From positions 6,585,001 through 6,649,000 of the forward strand of contig NZ_CP150265.1 of the NCBI RefSeq assembly GCF_037976325.1: DNA of 64,000 nt, given 5' to 3'. Below the pieces are notes generated by a model that had not been told where the DNA came from, ran no database searches, and was given only the letters and a program-made list of their open reading frames with translations. Origin of the DNA: Paenibacillus sp. FSL K6-3182. GTDB lineage: Bacteria > Bacillota > Bacilli > Paenibacillales > Paenibacillaceae. The translations under genes and the position numbers were made by a program. Positions 60,861 to 64,000 of the stretch are shown piece after piece. The stretch's first letter is position 1. Each line of letters opens with the position of its first letter.

Positions 60861-61069
60861 CATTCATTCCCCATCCTTGGTCACATATGACCTGTAATGT
60901 GCTTAATTATAGTCTCAATATTTAGTATCGTTAATATCACTTTCTTGAATAGTGGGAAGACATCAATAAAAAACAACTAGTTCCCTAACCCATATCATGG
61001 TACATTTCCAGTAGCATACTTATAATCTTAAATGTGAGTAACGCAATACGTAATGAAAGGATGGATCAT

Positions 61070-62131
61070 ATGGGGAAAAAGATATTAAAAACAATTGGTA
61101 CGCTTGTCCTACTCGCAGTTGCGATTGCAGGAGGGTTTTTACTGTATATTACTTTATCCGATTATAAACCCGTAGAAGTTATCGAGATTATGTCAGAAAA
61201 TAATAAAGAGCAACTCATCGAGCAAGGCGTTCCATTTACAGTTACGACCTTCAATATCGGCTATGCTGGCTTGGACAAAAAACAAGATTTTTTTATGGAT
61301 GGAGGTAAAAAATCACGCTCCAGCAGCAAAAATCAAACGATTTCCAATCTAGACGCCATTTCGTCCTTTATGAAAACAAACCAGTCCAATTTTTATTTGC
61401 TTCAGGAAGTCGATGCCCGCTCATCAAGAAGCTACCATATTAATGAAATAGACTATTTGGCAAAACCTTTGGAAGATTACAGCTATGCATTTGCTTATAA
61501 CTATAAAGTGGCATGGGTTCCCGTTCCGATTTTTAATCCAATGGGCTCCGTTCAGAGCGGCCTTCTAACCTTCTCGACATTCAAAAGCAAAAGCAATCAG
61601 CGATACGATCTTCCAGGCAAAGAGAGCTGGCCGATACAGCAGCTTGAATTGGATCGTGCCTTTATAGAAAGCAGATTTGAGGTCAATAACGGCAAAGAGC
61701 TTATTGTTATCAATCTTCATTTATCTGCCTTTGATGAGGGCGGCAAAATCCGCAAGCAGCAATTGGATTATTTAGCCGCTTTTTTAGAGAAAGAGAATGA
61801 CAAAGGAAATTATATTATTGTAGGCGGCGATTGGAACCATGCACTGCCCGGCACTACCCCTGATCGATTCGAAACGACACAGGCATGGCCAGAATGGCTT
61901 CAGCAGTTTCCTGAGGATTTCAACCCAAGCGGCTTCAAGTGGATGGTTGACGACAGCATCGCTACTGTACGTACATTAGATATTGCATACACGGAAGGCG
62001 TTAATTTCAGAGCCGTAATTGATGGTTTTCTCGTTTCTTCAAACGTAGATAAAATTCGGCTGCAAAGCACAGATTTAGCATTTGAACACAGCGACCATAA
62101 TCCGGTAATCGCTGAGTTTATTTTACGATAA
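61070..62131 (+). CDS. Membrane-anchored endonuclease/exonuclease/phosphatase family protein
   Basis: This 353-residue protein has an N-terminal anchor (about 4-24, KKILKTIGTLVLLAVAIAGGFLLY). The extracytoplasmic EEP domain has FTVTTFNIGYAG near 57-68, QEVDARSS near 116-123 (metal-binding Glu) and VINLHLSAFDEG near 215-226. IIVGGDWNHALPG lies near 256-268, and the final FEHSDHNPVIAEF near 338-350 has the catalytic Asp-His. The start ATG has AAGGA eight bases upstream; an earlier frame at 61034 adds 12 residues. It may hydrolyse a phosphodiester or nucleic acid outside the cell. Confidence 0.9.
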   Translation: MGKKILKTIGTLVLLAVAIAGGFLLYITLSDYKPVEVIEIMSENNKEQLIEQGVPFTVTTFNIGYAGLDKKQDFFMDGGKKSRSSSKNQTISNLDAISSFMKTNQSNFYLLQEVDARSSRSYHINEIDYLAKPLEDYSYAFAYNYKVAWVPVPIFNPMGSVQSGLLTFSTFKSKSNQRYDLPGKESWPIQQLELDRAFIESRFEVNNGKELIVINLHLSAFDEGGKIRKQQLDYLAAFLEKENDKGNYIIVGGDWNHALPGTTPDRFETTQAWPEWLQQFPEDFNPSGFKWMVDDSIATVRTLDIAYTEGVNFRAVIDGFLVSSNVDKIRLQSTDLAFEHSDHNPVIAEFILR

Positions 62132-62134
62132 AGC

Positions 62135-62169
62135 AAAGAGCCCCGATTTTTCGTAATCGGGGCTCTTTT
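62135..62169. terminator. Bidirectional terminator between converging genes
   Basis: AAAGAGCCCCGAT/ATCGGGGCTCTTT, an eight-base loop, with T residues right after. Confidence 0.94.
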
Positions 62170-62199
62170 GTAATTAATGATCATTGAGCTGTTAATTAA

Positions 62200-63495
62200 T
62201 TACTTGACGCTAGATTTCAAGATGGTTGGTTGTTTGAATGCAAGCAGCTTGCCTTTTGTCTGAATCACAATCATTCCGCTCTCAAGCAGCGTTTCTCCAA
62301 ACTCTCTTTCATTTGTTTTTAATTGTACAATTGGCGCTGCTGTATCTAAATGGATAGCTGATACCGTTCCATCCGTTTGCGCCATATATATCCCTTTACC
62401 AATTAAATCAAAACGTGCGATGAGGCCTGTTACACCAGCATTATAATCCACGGTTGTCTTATTAATTAATTTAACCCCATATATCCCGCGGCCATTCGTA
62501 TAAATCAATTTTCCATCATGTGGCCCAGCCGCATATTCAAATCCTGGCGCGTAAACAACAGGCTTATACACCTTGGGCTCTATTTTGCTCGGATCAGCAT
62601 TTAGAGGGTAACTATACACCTCAGAATTGAAATTGACGAATACGTTGTCCCCGTTAATCCAAGCGTCACCTTCATTGCCGGATTCTCCTTTATTCAAATT
62701 AATTTTTAGAGGATTATATTGTTTGCTGTTAAGTACTTTGCCCGTCTTGATATCTAGGGTATCAAGTGTAGTTAATGGAGCAGGCTCAAACAAGTTAACG
62801 AGCTTCTGCGCAGTTAGAGTTCCATCCTTTGCACCAATTGGAAAGTTGTAATGTGCAGCTTCCCAAACCCTTTTTCCTGTCTTGCGATTAAAAGCATGAA
62901 GGAGCGAGTAAGTGTAAGCACCCGACAACTCATTTTCTCCTATTATAAAATCGCCATGAAACAGTATCTTTTTGCGCAGCGGCTCTTTGTAATTGTCACG
63001 CCACTGAAATTTACCATCCTTTATGCTGTAAGCTTGAATGTCTCCATTAAAGGTGAACAGCTGATCGCCATCCGGAATAATATCATGAATGTTATTAGCG
63101 TTCACGGAAGCCACCCATACTTTCTTGCCTGAGGACGCCTTGATAGTGTGAACACGGCCTCCGCTCGAATTAACGTACAGTTGGCCATCCTTATATACGA
63201 CAGGCGCTTTGAGTTGACTGCCATACTCCCACAGCTTTTTCCCATTCTGAATAGTAACAGCTATCACTTTTCCCTTTAGCAAATAAAAGGCTTTACCTTC
63301 ACCTGTTGCTGCTATACCTTCGTAGTTCAATGACCATTGCGGTTTAATAATAGGAGCAGCTATCTCCGTTTCCTTGTTATCTCCCACATAGGAAGTACGT
63401 GAATCAAATGATGCAGATACAACAGAACTCATTAATAGTAGAGAACAGCATGCCATCATAACGCCTCGCGAAAAAGCTGTTTTCCAGTTTCTCAT
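62200..63495 (-). CDS. Secreted PQQ-type beta-propeller protein
   Basis: This 431-residue protein has a signal peptide (about 1-28) followed by repeated PQQ-enzyme-like blades: VIAVTIQNGKKLWEYG, VHTIKASSGKKVWVASV, IQAYSIKDGKFQWRD, LHAFNRKTGKRVWEAA and LDTLDIKTGKVLNSKQ, each ending in the typical G-K-x-x-W/x turn. No catalytic residues for a dehydrogenase are visible, so it probably has a structural or binding role. It would be exported to the cell exterior or wall. It is a single gene, convergent with the EEP gene. Confidence 0.87.
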   Translation of the reverse strand: MRNWKTAFSRGVMMACCSLLLMSSVVSASFDSRTSYVGDNKETEIAAPIIKPQWSLNYEGIAATGEGKAFYLLKGKVIAVTIQNGKKLWEYGSQLKAPVVYKDGQLYVNSSGGRVHTIKASSGKKVWVASVNANNIHDIIPDGDQLFTFNGDIQAYSIKDGKFQWRDNYKEPLRKKILFHGDFIIGENELSGAYTYSLLHAFNRKTGKRVWEAAHYNFPIGAKDGTLTAQKLVNLFEPAPLTTLDTLDIKTGKVLNSKQYNPLKINLNKGESGNEGDAWINGDNVFVNFNSEVYSYPLNADPSKIEPKVYKPVVYAPGFEYAAGPHDGKLIYTNGRGIYGVKLINKTTVDYNAGVTGLIARFDLIGKGIYMAQTDGTVSAIHLDTAAPIVQLKTNEREFGETLLESGMIVIQTKGKLLAFKQPTILKSSVK

Positions 63496-63589
63496 TTCAC
63501 ACCTTCTTATCTCTAATTTTCATCACTTAGCTTACATAACGTATAATAATTGTAAAATGTTTCTAATCAGTCCGTGTTGTCTTCACACT

Positions 63590-63623
63590 AAAAAGACCAG
63601 CCAAGGATAAATCCTTGCTGGTC
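63590..63623 (-). terminator. Terminator of the DUF2203 gene
   Basis: GACCAGC(C)AAGGAT/ATCCTTGCTGGTC stem with a two-base loop and A-run on the plus strand. Confidence 0.92.
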
Positions 63624-63637
63624 ATTAATTATGAATA

Positions 63638-64000
63638 CTATTCATCCTGCGGAAACGGTTTTCTGCCCATAAACCCATCATGTAAACCATGATAATGGCT
63701 AACCTCAGCTTCGCCTTCCTTCCAGCAAATCAGAATATCCTCATTATCGAGCACCGCTGGAAAGTCAATTAAACCAGGAGTAATCATTTTCAACTGCACG
63801 CCTTTTCGCGAGAAGTTTTCAATTAACAGGTCTACCTCCATCTTCATAAATTCCAGCTGGCTTTCCCTCTCAAAGAAAGGGTCCTCACTGCCTTCAATAG
63901 CAGCAAAAACTTGTTCATAAGCAGCCTTCTCTTTCTGATAACTTATATATAAATCTTCAAATTGCGCCGTAATGTGTTGAAGCTTCCGTAAATCCTCTTG
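63638..64000 (-). CDS. DUF2203 family protein (partial, N-terminus outside window)
   Basis: The last 120 residues of a frame that remains open to the window edge. The C-terminal signature PGLIDFPAVLDNEDILICWKEGEAEVSHYHGLHDGFMGRKPF matches the DUF2203 family (GLIDFP, LCWR/LGE-type, YHxLDAGFxGR). The upstream part (FEDLYISYQKEKAAYEQVFAAIEG) is helical as in the family. The ATG at 63847 is internal, not the start, since reading continues without stop to 64000. The function of the family is unknown. Confidence 0.88.
   Translation of the reverse strand, partial: QEDLRKLQHITAQFEDLYISYQKEKAAYEQVFAAIEGSEDPFFERESQLEFMKMEVDLLIENFSRKGVQLKMITPGLIDFPAVLDNEDILICWKEGEAEVSHYHGLHDGFMGRKPFPQDE

Overview
This 64-kb window looks like chromosome from a Paenibacillaceae member (Paenibacillus or a close relative). 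The evidence is S-layer-homology (SLH) anchored glycosidases, a YesM/YesN-type two-component pair beside a CUT1 sugar ABC transporter, a CIRCE operator on htpG, cre-type catabolite sites, sigma-A-like promoters, and frequent TTG/GTG starts behind strong AGGAGG ribosome-binding sites. I saw no rRNA, tRNA, IS transposase, prophage or CRISPR array. Most genes are on the minus strand.

Layout. 1-6110: sugar ABC transporter (two permeases, binding lipoprotein) with its sensor kinase and AraC-type regulator. 6430-8534: htpG with terminator, CIRCE and promoter. 8568-12567: five-gene glycan cluster (small barrel-like protein, three glycosyltransferases, pyruvyltransferase). 12665-20488: a 2519-residue surface enzyme joining GH3, GH30, CBM-like domains and three SLH repeats, with two cre-like sites upstream. 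20582-34530: a tellurium-resistance-type (Ter) stress locus: TerB, thymidine kinase, TelA and XpaC-like genes, a four-gene biosynthetic block (CitE-like lyase, PRTase-TRSP-StiP-like fusion, HAD phosphatase, ATP-grasp ligase), TerC, and four TerD-type genes plus a TerD remnant. 34832-42439: a citrate/malate-type two-component system divergent from a tripartite tricarboxylate transporter, a malic enzyme and an HPr/Crh-like protein lacking the catalytic His. 42452-45847: small lipoproteins, a 24-nt repeat cluster, and an ABC-F ribosome-protection-type gene with an attenuator-like leader. 46123-48931: a ketosynthase III/diiron-oxidase-like fusion with a coupled partner of unknown function. 48944-54712: TraB/GumN protein, SLH-GH18 protein, M15 peptidase, luciferase-like oxidoreductase and an Rrf2 regulator that share a candidate operator. 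54857-57197: a hydrolase-AraC pair flanked by inverted sets of a 20-nt repeat. 57239-64000: sigma factor with an unknown partner, aldo/keto reductase, glutamine amidotransferase, membrane-anchored EEP hydrolase, a secreted beta-propeller and a partial DUF2203 gene.

How they fit together. Several blocks suggest catabolite-sensitive carbon scavenging: the sugar transporter, the cre-flanked GH3/GH30 enzyme, and the cre-flanked tricarboxylate operon that also carries a Crh-like protein. The Ter block probably forms a stress response linking calcium-binding TerD proteins and a TerC membrane protein with synthesis of an unidentified, possibly nucleoside-like, metabolite. The least explained systems are the ketosynthase/oxidase pair, the StiP-like fusion inside the Ter block and the two short repeat families.
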